Below are positions 12,086 through 24,684 of a stretch of DNA of 64,000 nt, piece by piece. Under the pieces are notes generated by a model. The model was not told where the DNA came from. It made no database searches and worked only from the letters and a program-made list of their open reading frames with translations. Made by a program: the position numbers and the translations under genes. Positions within the stretch are counted from its first letter, which is position 1. Every line of letters starts with the position of its first letter. This DNA is from Isoetes taiwanensis (lineage: Eukaryota; Streptophyta; Lycopodiopsida; Isoetales; Isoetaceae), in NCBI GenBank assembly GCA_021234155.1, contig JAJEKV010000008.1, forward strand, positions 8,148,445 to 8,212,444, given 5' to 3'.

Positions 12086-15000
12086 GAAGGAAGGAAGGAA
12101 GGAAGTATATTTTAACGTCCGCGGAGGCCAAACTTGACCTATGAGACGGTACATGCAGTACACAAAGCAGATAAAACCACACCAAAAAGACAAATGCTAC
12201 TATACAATGTGTCCCTACTACTGGGATGAAAAAACCCCCACATGGGAGGAAAAACCCTGGTAGTAGGCTCTCAGATCCCTTGTCCTGTAAGGGATTCTCT
12301 GACGGTAGAGACTTGCAAAATGTAGGATGCGAGACGTGCAACCATTGGCGATGCCAGCAATTGATGCAAAGGTTGCTTAGAGCATCTAAGATCAGCATGT
12401 GTTGCTTTCGGATATGCGTATATGCGGACACTCTTGCGAGCATGGTGCTCATCCTCTACTATCGCGCATGTGGCAAACGGCATATTCTCTCATTGGGGAT
12501 TCTGCGCCCTCCATCACGTAGTCCAACGACACATTTTCAATTACGAGATGATGGGACCCGTCCTCACGGAGGCAATAGCTCTCCGTTTCTTCATAGATAT
12601 ATCGCTTTCAAGTACTGGTGTGGGCCATGTTCGGTGTTGGATTAACTGCGTGTAGTAGTGCTTTCTGTTTTAGGCTTTGCGCGTGGTGCATCCGCAGTGG
12701 TGGAAAAGCGCTCATTCGGATGTGCGATTTGTCCACGAGGCATCGGGCATAGCCACAATGGGCGGTAGTCTATAGACCGCGTTGCGAACCACCCACGGCG
12801 ATTGCTCTGCCATACCCTCTTCATTCGTTGTGGCTCTTGTGCCAATAACAAAGCCCTCCGGGGAAGGCGTTGTGCATCCATCTTTGGTGACCTTGTGGAA
12901 ATATGCAAGATATGCGCGCATGGCCGGAATGTTGCGAGGGGCGGGAATCGAGTCTCATATAGCAAAATCGATAAAGGCCGTGTGTCCTTGATACCTAGGC
13001 GTATGTTAAGAAGGCCTTTTGCACCCTCTCTAGCTTATCCGGGTGTTCTTGCTAATTCTTTGGACCCAGACCTCTACCCATACAACATCTTGGTTCAGCG
13101 AGTGCTTTCACGAGCGGGTGTGCTCACGTGCCCGATCACATAGGTCTGATACGTAGCGGCTATTAACGCATAGCATACGGGGCTTTCCATCTGCGTGACC
13201 CGTCTTTCTACACGGTCATCCCATAACATGCTGGCGCAAAAGTCGATTCCCGGATACTTGAAGGTCCTTACAACATCCACCTTACGTCCTCTATAATAGA
13301 GATGCGGGATATCATCTTTAGGGGAGAGGGCTGCCGGAGCTTAGTTTACCGCGGGTTCCACCGTCATTCTGTTTGTATCAGAACCCACTAAGGCGTCCAA
13401 ATTTGTTGCATACTCACGGGCGTATGGGATAGCAAGTCTACATCGTGCATAGAGCAATTGCCTTATCTTGTATGCCTCACGGTGGCTGCGGGCCACCTTC
13501 CCCATGTTCTTGCATCCGGTCTCCAACTTGTCAATGTAGAGACCAAAGAGCGTTGGAGATAGCGGACATCCCTGTTTAACCCCTATGGTGCTAGCAACTT
13601 CGGGTCGATCGCGGGCAATGCGGCATATATCCCATCATAGAGTCTATAGATGACATTTTTGTAAGTCACATGGGGCATGCGGTGCACGCAAATCTTTGCC
13701 ACAGCGAGGTTGAGGGACCGTATCATATCTTGATCTTGAAATCTGAGAAGCGGTGATGCAGTCCGCGCCCGCTCATTGCAGTAGCTTCCATAAGGATTAC
13801 GAGTGAATATATGGTGATTGTAGAGGGAAGTGAAGCCCGCCTGTGGCCTGCGCCTCCGACTTCCTCATTACACCGAGTTAACTTCTTCTCCACCACACGC
13901 TAAAAGCTTTGCGGTAATGGGCTCACCATGATCATGCGGTAATTAAGCCCGAATCATCCCTATTACGTCTTATGAATTGGGTGACCTTGCTAACCATCCA
14001 CTCTCAGGGAGGCCCTCCCTTATGGCACGGTTAATGATCATTTGTCGGAGGCCCTAGCAAGGCTGGCCCACCCCATTTCAATAACTTCGGCTTGGGAAGT
14101 CCGCAAGTCGCCGGCTGCCATTAGCCGGTGTCTAAGGCCACGGTTGGATGTCTTCCTCAGGTGAGCTGCAACATTTCTCCTACGTCACGGAACCCGGCGG
14201 TGCTCTGGGGATCATACGGCTCCTCCAGCGATGCATCCCTTTGGTCTCACGGTAATATTGCCGGTGGTTGATGCCTCTTTGTACAACACCCCTCGCCCGG
14301 AAAGGCTTTATTTCGATCATCAACAAATCAAACATCGCGGCTGGATGAGTGCGCAATGTATGCATGCTTTTGGATTTCAAGAATGCTCTATAGTCTGAAT
14401 GGCTGGCTTTGCATAGCTGTGGATCTAAGGCAGTAGTTGGGTCTTTAGAGCCTTGCACTCGGCGTCAAACCGGGGATTACGAGGGCTGTGCGGTGTCCAT
14501 TCGCGCGGCGATCCCTCAGCGCAAAGCATGCACTAGGCTAGCGTGAGTAAAGGCCTTTACAAGCCATTCCCACCTATCGCGTAGCGTGCAAAGGGCATCA
14601 ATCCCCTGCGGTTCACGTTCCAACCGAACTCATATTACGCTTTGCTTTCGGTGGTCGGGGTGTATCTCAACCCACGATGGTTTCTACCTACGTGATTGCG
14701 CTCTTTGGTGCTCCCAATCCAAAGTGACATAAAGTGGATAGTGGTCAGAAACAAAGCCTCCTCATCTCTGTTAGGTGTGCCAATTGAGAGCTCGCTGATC
14801 ATGTCAAGTCCTACCCTTTGGAGCAAGGAGATAGTCTACCCGCTAGCTCCACCATCATGTCTATATCGGCTCTTGCAAGTAAAACCCCGATTGCGGCCAT
14901 CGATCATACCATTGCCTCGCTACCATGTCAAAGACACGACAGAGTTGAACCAACTCCTTTCAAAGCGTTGGTAGTATCTTGAGCTATGCGGCATGTTGGG

Positions 15001-17302
15001 GGTGCTTATTTGTTTCAAGCGAGTGGGTCGAGAATCGGCCTCTCCACGGAAGGTAACCGGCTACCGGTATGCGGTCGCGGGCATTGAAATCTCTAACAAG
15101 AGCACATGCCCTTGCTGGCGATATTGCTCTATGTCATCATACGAGATCTCTATAAGGCATTTGTACATCCGTTAATGCGCCTCACGGACTGGTAGAACTT
15201 AGAGGTTTGCATGGGGGTATATAACGACATGCAATAAATAATGGGCGATCTTTGAGGCTCCGGTATTCTCACCCGCAGTAGCGGTTAAGTCTGTCGACCT
15301 TGTGGGCGAGAATGTGGCTGCTATGGCATCTTTGAGTAGCATGCCACCCCTCCATATCCTAAGCTTGCCATGGCGCATTAGCGGCGAGAAGCTTCGGTAT
15401 CGGGGATGTCCGTGGTGATGCCCACGATATTCCCATGTCTCTTGCAAAGAAGATGATGTCCATACATAGCGATCCCAACAAGGCCTTTGCCCTTCTTCCG
15501 GGGAATCCCCTACGAGTTCCATGATACAAGTCGAAGAACCTTGTCCCTATCTTTGCTGTGGCGGTTGTCTGCACCAAACTCGAGGAGGTTGGGGGGTAGT
15601 TCAGTGGTGCCAGAACTTGGGTCACGGTTGTTGCATCACGGTTTGCCGTCTTGGAGGTGAAGGGGTAGATGTCCTGGCCCCATCGCCCATTTGCCTCTGC
15701 CTTTTGTTGTTGGCGGAGGTACAAACACCTTCATCTTGCCATTAACCAAGCACTGCTGATCCCCTGCTTTGTCGACTTGCGATTTTTGTGAACTCCTCTC
15801 GTCTCTCCTTTTTGTTGCCTTTGGGTAAGATCGTGTCCAAGTATATTGATGTCCCCTTCAACCCCGTAGGCTAGTAGCGTTGCAGCAATAGAGTCTTGGA
15901 TGCACGGTCCAACTCTTGGAATTTGACCGGTCGGGGTCTCATGTTTGGCCCCAGACGGCTCAATTGGGTTTCTCACCCAAATCTTTGCCGGTTGTAGTCT
16001 GTCTAGCACCGGGGCATTAAGCAGCCGGCGGATCTTCCCCATGATCTTCGGGCAAGCCCGGGACAATGAGGTTCACCCGGCCCGGGATTGGCGATCTGCT
16101 CCCTCGCGAAGGACCTGCGATTCCACTGGGCCACCTACGCCTCCGGCATTAGGCGCCTTGTTGATCTTTGCCTCGAAGGCGTGCACATTCGTTTCATCTC
16201 CGGGCGGAGATCATACATCTCTCGGTGAAACTTCGGCCATCCCCTCTTCTCTAGGGCGAGAGCACGGGTCTTTGCTTCGTCCTTACGGTTGTCTCTTTTC
16301 TAGGGTGTCAACCTTGCTTGCATCGATGCATTCTAGCTTCATGATCCAAAGGCGGAAACTGCGGTAGCCAAGCGTGTAATCTGTTCCCTTTGCTTTACTG
16401 ACTCTCTACGCAATTGTGATATCTCATCGTCACTGGCGATGGATCCTATCAATCCATTTGGGTAACCTCATTCGGTGTTTGAGATGTTGCCATGAATTCA
16501 CTTCTTAGCGGCGGCGATACCGGTGCTTGTGCGCTCGAAGTCGGCCAGCCAAAGCGGTCATTCAATGGGCTTTTTGCTCTTCTAATGTGGAGATCCGTTC
16601 TCTCTCCTTCACCAAGCTGTTTCTTGAGGATGGCTCTTGTTGGTGGGTGTCTCTTTGTGCCTCCATACTTGCCAACCTATCACATGCTGGCGTCAACTTT
16701 GCCTCCAAGGCTGCATTATATTCTCGGACTGCGTGACATGCTTGCGAGGGAGAGGAGCCCTCTCCATTCGTGCTTTCCTTCTTTAGTGCATGCGGCTTTT
16801 CTTCCATTGTTTGTTGTCGAGAGTCCGCGTCACGGGTCATTTAGAGTCTCACTACTTGCAAGTCTGAACACGAGACCAAGTCTATTGTGAAGTCCACGAT
16901 TCTGAAACCAAAGCTCCCCAAGCTCCGGATATGATCGAAGCGTGTGGCCGGCACCCGGCTTGAGGGGGTTTTCAGGCGTTTTATTGGCAGCCCGAAATCT
17001 ACAATTTTACTTCGGAAATATGACTCAACCACATGCAAATCACATACCTACTGAAAGGTCTCTGAGAGGGCTTTCCAGCATAACTAAATTTCAGCTGAAG
17101 CGGACTCACGGATCTCTAGATATGATCGAAGCGTCGCGACCCGGGACCGTCTTGGCGCTTTAGGGTTTCGGGGGCCGGATGTGCGATCAGGAAAAGACTT
17201 ACATGTCTTTACAAAGATCTGCATCGCCGGCGGAGGCAAGCAGCCGCTTGCTCCGGATAAGATGGCAAATGATGTAACTTTTGCATGTATTTAAGGGGAA
17301 GT
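12086..17302 (-). mobile_element. Non-LTR retrotransposon (LINE), near full length, degenerate
   Basis: A 5.2-kb minus-strand insertion, richer in GC than its surroundings. Its 3' tail is the GGAA run at 12085-12104 (TTCC on the coding strand). Reading the minus strand, an endonuclease DFNAR motif lies at 15071-15091 and the reverse transcriptase block GVKQGCPLSPTLFG at 13544-13591. The catalytic YADD site at 13441-13451 carries a small deletion. Downstream are REYATNLDALVG.......RM (13360-13440), FKYPGIDF (13245-13270) and a C-terminal VEDEHHA block near 12445. Many frameshifts make it non-functional as read. The 5' end carries an extra near-copy of the flanking AACTTTTGCATGTATTTA (17277-17299 and 17317-17340), possibly from 5' junction repair. 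Confidence 0.8.
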
Positions 17303-17316
17303 TTGAAGGTATAAAG
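17303..17316. repeat. Target-site duplication, right copy
   Basis: Exact copy of the 14 bp at 12072-12085, at the 5' boundary of the LINE. Confidence 0.8.
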
Positions 17317-17650
17317 AACTTTTGCATGTATTTAGGGGGCATGATTTTGGTTTAGGAAAACATGTCCATGCCGATAATATCAAAACTAAATTCCATGTGA
17401 TGTTTAAACTAGAATTCCATGTGATGTTTATCTCGGAAGTATACTTATAGATATATATGCAAAATGTAGAAGCATCAAAGAAGCCTCCCAAGTATTTGAC
17501 ATAATGATTTCAAGAGACACAGTAACATGGAACATATTGATTTCAGGTTATGCTGAGAATGGGCTTCTTTTTCATTGTTTAGAGTCATGCAAAATTATAT
17601 GAAGCCAAATATTACTTCTGTAACTACTTTATCTGAGGTCACATCATACA
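17317..17650 (+). pseudogene. PPR-protein pseudogene, 3' part
   Basis: Resumes the PPR gene broken at 12085. The text includes GKHVHA-like residues near 17355 and the clear repeat EASQVFDIMISRDTVTWNIL at 17473-17532, followed by ISGYAENG and MKPNITSVTTLSE near 17600-17636. The joined order of repeats makes sense only if the LINE is removed. Frameshifts are present. No C-terminal E or DYW domain was seen. Confidence 0.8.
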
Positions 17651-17754
17651 TAAATGTAAATAAATGATTTTGACTTTATGGGCTTTCAAATATCCATATA
17701 TCTTAAATAAATAGCTGACTTCATTTTCATTTTAGATATCAAATAAATGTTAGA

Positions 17755-19040
17755 ATAAAATAGAATAGAATAGATTTTTTATAGATCACGGAGGCCTGAT
17801 TGGCCTATGGGACCCAAACAAAAAAGCAGCAAAGCGTATTCTTGTCGGGATTAAAACCCCCACCTCGAGAAGGTTTTTCGAGGAAAAACCTAGCAATAAT
17901 AAGTATCTTTGGCATCTTTGTACAATTGTATAGAACGGTTCAATACTGTCGGAGGACCTAAGCGAGTGGTGCATCCATAACCTCCAGGAGGTATGACCCC
18001 AACAAACCCATTGGGCCGTATTAAATAACTCATGCAGCGGTTGGCCCGACACTAGTGTCGAACATACGCTCTCGGATATGGGCAAATCTTTGAAGGCGAA
18101 TCTGGAGGGCATGACATTCATCCTCAATGGCCACGGTGGCAACACTAGCAAAACCTTTCCTCCGTGCTTCGAGCCCAACATCTGTCACCGGTCGAGAGGC
18201 GATGTGCATCGTCGCGAATGGAAGCTATAAGTCTAGCAGCTTCTTCATGGGCAAATGGGGTGTACAAGTATTGGTGTGGGCTTCTCATGAGCCTAGGATT
18301 GACTTCTGGCGATGGTGTGCCAGGTTCGGTGGGGGCTTTGAGGCATTGGGGACCCATCGCTATGGTCAAAGCAAGGTTGGGAAAACGTGTATCACCTATA
18401 GCGACCACCTTTTGGAAGTAACTGATATGGCGTTCCAATGCAGGCCGTTGAAGGGGTAGAAAACCTGTCTCCTAGAGTAGGATCTGGTATGGGCTGTGGA
18501 CTTTACTCAAGGGCTACCGTGCCAAAGAAGGCTTTACGCACCTTTCGAGGTCATTCAGTGTATTGAGGGATATCACCCGGCCCCACACTTACGCCCCATA
18601 CAAGAGGACCCGGCTCGACCAAGACCCGAAACAAGTGTGACTGGTGGCCCCAGGCATACAACTCTGCCTTGTGGCTATTGTTCTACATGGCATATAGTGC
18701 TTTCCAACCTGCCATGACCCTTAACGATGGCGACATCGGTGGATGGTAGTAGAGAACTTCGATTCCCAAGTACTTGTAGGTGGGAGCCACCTCTACATCT
18801 TGTCCACAGTAAGTGAATGAGGGAAGCCTTGGGCGGCGGGATGATGAAACTAAGGCACACCCTAGTTTTGGCCAAGTTAACTTCGCATGCTAGTGAATCG
18901 GCAAAAAGTGTCAAAACATCCGGTGGCGTTATGCTGGGGCGTAGACCAAGAGGTTGACATCGTCGGCATATATGAGTTGCCGGTTTGTGTGATGCATGAG
19001 ATGGGCACGCCCCTCCATGCTCGGATGGGTAGCCCTACGT
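17755..19040 (-). mobile_element. 5'-truncated LINE of the same type
   Basis: Minus-strand fragment with the reverse transcriptase YADDVNLL site at 18950-18970 and C-terminal sequence down to about 17880. Its 3' end resembles that of the 12.1-kb LINE: both have CGGAGGCC....TTGGCC/TGACCTATG near the end and a GGAT.AAAA..CCCC block further in. The tail is a TAGAATAGAATAGA-type run at 17749-17775. The 5' end stops near 19040. Frameshifts are present. Confidence 0.7.
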
Positions 19041-19318
19041 TAATGATAATTTTTGTCTTTGGAATCTCATCATTCTTGGCTACAAACTCCTTTGAACATT
19101 TATCACACTTTAGTCTTCCATCACCATGTATAATATGATCTTGGATTACCTATTCTAAAATCACGAGTCACCCTAATCCCATAGGTCTTCTTAGACACCC
19201 TTGAGCCCATAACCTAGTTGGCCTTAAAATGCAAAGCTGGGATAATACATTAAAATCAATTGAATACCAGCCAATATAGATTTATATTACAAAAAGACAA
19301 AACAACAAAATGCATTGT
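19041..19318. other. Unassigned spacer between LINE and copia element
   Basis: About 280 bp of AT-rich DNA. No coding frame or repeat was recognised. Confidence 0.4.
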
Positions 19319-20250
19319 ATATTGGCGATATGATACTAGCTGGAACTTTTCATCCCATGCATATATGGAGCAAAGTTACAATCACGCAGTATTGCAAGCG
19401 ACCTATCGGAAGTGTTTGAGATTGTTGTGAGGTCCGATAATGAGTCGGCATATTCCACGTCACCCCAAAGGGCATGGTATTAATGAGATGCATCTTATAT
19501 TAGTTTGATTTTCTCTCTTTTTTTGTTATCACGGTCATTCCTCCTCACGTAAGCTTCTGGCAAGGGCTATTCTTGCCTAATCCATTATATATCATTCTTT
19601 TATTCTATAATATGGTATCAGAGCCCAGAAATGGGTTCTAGGAAGCAGAAAAAGGACTTGACTGCTCTTAGGGTTCAAAGGGCTATTATCAGAGTAAATC
19701 AGAGGCTGCACCAATGAAATCTTAGGAAGAAAAAAAGGCGGAGAATCAGGAGAAAATCCGTACTTGAAAGACTAAGATTCAATTAAAAGATTAAATTTCA
19801 GAAGATCTTTTTAGCGTGGTAGATGAATCTGAGAAAAAGCCCATAGATGCAGCAGAATTGGTGAAGTGGAAGTTGAAGAACAAACAAGCCATGGCAATAA
19901 TTGGGCTTGGGTTAGGAGACTCCCAGATACATTCATGCAGATCTTACAAAAAGTGCCAAAGAAGTTTGGAAGACATTGGAGAGTATTTTTGATGCTCAAG
20001 CCAAGAATTCCAAAGTGTTATTGAAAAGGCGACTTTTGATTTGCGTGTATGAATGAAGGGGAGAATTTGGCTGATCATGTCAATCAGCTAAGATCACTCA
20101 TGCACCAACTTCTTTGGAATTAATGCTTCGTAGATGATGAAGATGCCAAATGAGTGTTGTATCATAGTCTTCCTCCATCGTACAGCAATGTAGTGACAAC
20201 TCTGCCAGATATACGATTGCCTAAGTCCGGATCGAGATCGAGCGAAGGCA

Positions 20251-20637
20251 GTGGTGGAGGATTCCTTCTCAATGGCAGTGTTTGTCAAACAAAAGTCTCA
20301 AGACTTCAAACGTAGCAGTGAAGGAGTTGATTTGAAGGCTAAAAAGGAAAAAAGCAGCACCAATTTTAATTCCAAGAACCGAGCCACAAGTAGTAAGTTC
20401 TCTAGAAAAAACATCCTTTCGATTTGCAAGAAAAAGGGATTATGTAATTCTTGCAAGCAGCCGGGGCATTATGCTCAGGAATGCCCAACTCACCTTGAAA
20501 AAGGTAAGGAAAAGGCATTTACTGCAGAAATGGATGAAGAGAGAAGCTTTATGGCTAGATGTGGGAATCAGCCTGTTAAAGATGGGCAGCATATCATATG
20601 GATGGATTTTGGAGCACCCAACACATGTGTCGAGTAG
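20251..20637 (+). pseudogene. copia gag fragment with CCHC zinc knuckle
   Basis: A 128-codon frame ending in CNSCKQPGHYAQECP, the retroviral-type zinc knuckle that binds element RNA. Upstream gag sequence (19800-20250) is frameshifted. Part of the copia element at 19320-23276. Confidence 0.8.
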
Positions 20638-22876
20638 AGAATTATTTCTTAGAATTGCTGCCTGCACAAGGAACAAGAAAAGTTGAGATGATTTTGGACA
20701 CTTTATTTTAGGAGTTGGAAGAATCAGAATCTCATTAGCAGGAGGCATCAAGAGGATCATACAAAATGTCCTCTACGTACCAGAAGTAACAAAGGTTTTA
20801 CTATCCATTGGAGTGCTTGCAGATCTTGGATACACAGTATGGTTTGATCAGAGAGGTTGTTAAATCTTGACAAAAGACATACAAGTGGTGGCTTTTGGAG
20901 TGCGGCATGCATTTCTCTATTGCCTGGATGCTCATGTAGAAGAGAATGTACAGCCTAGAGCAAAAAGTATGATGATGGTTTAGGGAGAGAATCAGTAGTT
21001 GGCACTTTGGCATAGAAGACTTGGACACTTTGATCCCAAAGCTATAGTGGAGATGCATAAACAAAATATAGTTGATGGGCTAAACATCACAACGTACAGA
21101 CCCCTCTCACAATGTGATGCACGCATCTTAGGGAAGCTTAGGAGGAAGCCATTTCAAAGAGGCAAGTTTGAGCATGCTGCAGTACCGTTAGAGATTGTAC
21201 ACATTGATATTTGTAGCTCCATGACTCCAGACAATCTTGGACACAAAAGATACTTCATCACATTTATCGATGACTATTGTATGTACTTGATTGCCAATAA
21301 ATCTGAAACTCTCTCTATATTTCATATTTATGTAGCCTGAGTTCAAGTGGAGACAAATAGAAAAATTCAAACACTTTGGACTGATAGGGGCGGTGAGTAC
21401 ACATCTTGTGCTTTTATGTCCTATTGTCAGATGCAAGGAATTCAGCAGCAATTTACAACCCCATACACACCTGAGCAGAATGGGTAGCTGAACGTATGAA
21501 TAGGACATTAATGGGGGCCACAAGATGTATGTTGGCATATTCAGGTTTTCCAAAGACATTTTGGGGAGAAGCTTTAGCAACAACAACATCCATAAAGCAT
21601 CAAGTGATGGCGTACAGTCATGGGAAGTCTCCTGAGGAAGTTTGGACAAACAAGAAACCAAATATTGAGAAGATGTGGATATTTGGATGTCTAACCTATC
21701 ATATTCCAAAGAGAAAGGAGAAGAAATTGGATTTTTAAAACACAAACTGCAATCTTTGTAGGATATGGAAAAGCTAAAAGAGGTTACATATTATATTCAA
21801 TGGAAGATCATCGGTTCTCCTATTGTAGAGATGTAAATTGATGAGCAGGAAGTTGGTCCAGATATTGGGCCTCAACGCCCATTCTTAACAGATTTAAATC
21901 CAGCACCCGGCTTCCATCAAGTGGGAGCACATGTTTTGGGAGCACATCAAACAAAGTGGCTCATCGAGGCTGAGAATGCGTCTTAGAACCATATGTTACA
22001 AGAGCTGGTTGCATGAAGCCAAGCGTATGTGATAAAACATCCATTTCCCAATCAAGAGGAAGCGGTTGTACATGGCACATGCTGATCCGGTTGTTCTTGA
22101 ACCTAATTCTTTTTGTAGAAGCTTTGTCGAGGCATTATCTTTGATGAATAGGCGAGCTCTTTGTTGATGCAGAATTTGACTCCTTACAAAAGAATAACAC
22201 TTGGCGCCTCATTCCATTACCTCAAATGCAAACTTTTGTAAGTTGTAAATGGCTTTTTAAGGTTAAATATAAATCGATGGCACAATTGAATGGTTTAAGG
22301 CGTGTTTAGTAGCCCGGGGGTTTACACAAGTTGAGCATTTGGAATTTCGAGACTTTTTTCTCTAGTTGTCAAAATGGTTTCCATTCGAGTGTTATTGAAT
22401 TTAGCGGTAACACTTGATCTTGAAGTCCATCAGATGGACGTCAAGACCGCATTCTTGAATGGAGAACTAGATGAAGACATCTATATGAATTAGCCGGAGG
22501 GATATGTGCAATCAGGGTCTGCAAGCTTGTATGTAAACGGAACCGTGCCATCTATGGCCTAAAACAATCTCCTAGACTATGATACCAGCTTATGGATGGG
22601 TATCTTGCATCATTGGGCTTTAAAAGAAATGGGGCAAATTCTAATATTTATGTGTGTCAGTAAGGCACACGTTGTTTTGTCATTGTTGCTCTATATGTCG
22701 ATGATTGTATTCTAGTAAGCAACAATTTGGCATCATTGGAGAACTTGAAGAAGCAGCTCAGCTCCAGATTTGACATGACAGATTTAGATGAGATCCATTA
22801 TTGTCTTGGAATACACGTGCTTCGAGACAGGGAGAGAAAGCAACTTATTATGTCTCAAAGCCGTTATATCTAAGAC

Positions 22877-23230
22877 ATGCTTGTACGCTTTGGCAAGAAT
22901 AGTTGTAAGCATGTTAGTGCACCCATGGAAACAGGTCTGAAATTGTCTAGAGATGATTTGCCAAAGAGTTCAGAAGAGCAAGAGAATATAAAATCAGCCC
23001 CTTATCGTCAGGTGGTTGGCAGCCTTATTTATGCAATGGTTTGTACAAGACCAGATCTTTCGTATGTAGTGGGAGTCACTTCACAGTTTATGAATAATTC
23101 CGGAGCATTACATTGGCAAAGTGTGAAATGAATTATGAGGTATGCTTTGAAGGAAGAGAGAAGCCATGGCTTGTGGGATATACTGACGCTGATTGGGCAG
23201 GGGATTCTGATACTAGGAAGTCCACGTCTA
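22877..23230 (+). pseudogene. copia RT end / RNase H fragment
   Basis: Reads YRQVVGSLIYAMVCTRPDLS (23002-23061) and, in a second frame, GYTDADWAGDSDTRKSTSS (23176-23232), hallmarks of the copia connection and RNase H region. Truncated by the LTR-end junction at about 23231. Confidence 0.8.
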
Positions 23231-23275
23231 GCTATTCTTGCTTAATCCATTATATATCATCCTTTTATTACGTAA

Positions 23276-23560
23276 TAAGAAGGATCTATGTTTATCTAGT
23301 GCAAGAGTGCAGAGACATGCAAGTGGTAAGATCGTGACTTGCATTGGTGCAAATGCATATCTTGGATCAATTGACATAATATCGACACGATACATGGTCC
23401 AAGGTCTTGTAAACTTGATTTTTTTGGCCATCATCTTCATCACATTCCAATGGGCAGGCTTTACTTGCATTATTATCTTAGTCCTCACAGTTCCCTATAT
23501 CAAAAGTCCTTGGGAAAGTCCAGACAAATATTATGACTAATCAGGACAAGAGGTTGAGTT
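23276..23560 (+). pseudogene. ABCC transporter relic, first transmembrane domain exon
   Basis: Frame from about 23276 reads KDLCLSSARVQRHASGKIVT followed by two hydrophobic segments, LVNLIFLAIIFITF and FTCIIILVLTVPYIK. This fits the ABCC pattern K-x-L-x-LS-S-x-A-R-x-x-H-x-x-G-x-I-V at the start of the first transmembrane domain. It stops at 23538. The copia truncation abuts its 5' side. With the exon at 24685-24967 in correct family order, both look like pieces of one plus-strand ABCC gene that has lost its nucleotide-binding domains here. Confidence 0.55.
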
Positions 23561-24000
23561 TGACAATAGAGGATTTACATAGTATGATAGATGTTTTGAG
23601 CAAGGGACTAAAATTGCCCAAGAAAATTGTAATCATAATTGAAAGGTAAGTCCTCGAGGGAACTCTAAAGTGTAGTACAAGCTAATCATCAAATATGTAG
23701 CAGGAGGTTTTTTTTGTGATTTTATGCGCTTTTTGGCCATGGTTTTCATATGATTTTATGGGCATATTCACGTGGACGTACTAAACAGTATTTTTAGAGT
23801 GCACTCAATTGTTAGCCATTGATTTTAAAGAAGAGGGAAAATCGTGTGGTTATGGGGCTTTTATTGTTAATATTAGGTTTGTCAAATATTAGGTTAATAT
23901 TAGGGTTTCGGATTTGCTTGTAGAGACCAGCATTTAGATCCGGTAGGAGATTTCTGATATTGGGCCAGGGTAGAAACGGGTAGCTAAATCGGCCACAGCT
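23561..24000. other. Unassigned, possibly ABCC intron
   Basis: AT-rich with a GTAAG-type donor near 23646. No further exon was recognised. Confidence 0.35.
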
Positions 24001-24680
24001 GGGTGGATTGACAACTACAGCTGCAAAACCCGAGCTCCATGTAGATTAGGAAGAGTTTTTGTTTGATCTGATAAACCATGGCTAAGTAGAGCCGACAGCA
24101 CCAAAAGAGGGTTGGCCTGGAAAGAACAGGTAGAAGCTTATTGGTTGAAACAAAAGAGGCTAATCTTTTGTTTGAGAAGATATTTGGGGAGATCGGATCA
24201 TTTGGGGCGGCAACCTGCAACAAATTGGTTTCTACAAATCAGCTTCCTCAACTCTCAGTTCTCCTGAAGCTCCGATTTGTCGAGCGAGGCTGCGATACCT
24301 CTTTGGATGACATATTGGCGGCGGCATTGACCACCCTGCAATCCTTTTATCCGGCAAGAGCATCGGCTGTGACTTATTCGTGGCGAAGTAAGTGATTGGA
24401 GAAGCCTCCCTTGTTACGCTCTTGGCGGAACCATCTTGCGACATTAAGCGTCCTTTGATTCGACATTTATATGAAAGGTCGAGAGCTTTCTATTGAGTTT
24501 CGAGCCTTGGATAAGTTGGAATGATATCTTGATTCCTCAATCCATGTTGTAAAGGTGTGGTTGTATCTATTTGAGATGTTTGTAGTTCTAGATAAGTTTC
24601 CATTTTCTTACATAATTTTACATTAGCGGACAACAATATCACAGTAATGATGACATTATCAATTCCTTTTGGCTTGTCTT
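24001..24680. other. Unassigned duplicated sequence
   Basis: Plus- and minus-strand frames at 24141-24444 look locally protein-like (for example LLKLRFVERGCDTSLDDILA), but I match no family, and the left copy breaks them. It may be decayed ABCC or another gene. Confidence 0.3.
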
Positions 24681-24684
24681 GTCA

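Larger units (their letters stand above)
19320..23276 (+). mobile_element. Ty1/copia LTR retrotransposon, degenerate and 3'-truncated
   Basis: The primer-binding site TGGTATCAGAGCC starts at 19612, directly after LTR-like sequence ending TTTTATTCTATAATA. Domains follow in copia order: gag with a CCHC knuckle (C-x2-C-x4-H-x4-C at about 20440-20480), GAG-pre-integrase LWHRRLGHFDPKA (21002), integrase HIDICSSM and FIDDY (21200-21280), reverse transcriptase KTAFLNGELDEDIYM (22441-22490), YVDD (22693-22704) and RNase H GYTDADWAGDSDT (23176-23214). Stops include TAG at 22491 where the family has Gln. RNase H is cut at SSYS and runs straight into a 45-bp copy of the LTR end (23231-23275), so the polypurine tract and most of the 3' LTR are gone. 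Confidence 0.88.

Noticed and set aside
12200-17200. GC-rich block that looks like bacterial or foreign DNA
   Set aside because: Minus-strand endonuclease (DFNAR) and reverse transcriptase (QGCPLSP) motifs and flanking 14-bp target duplications identify it as a LINE.
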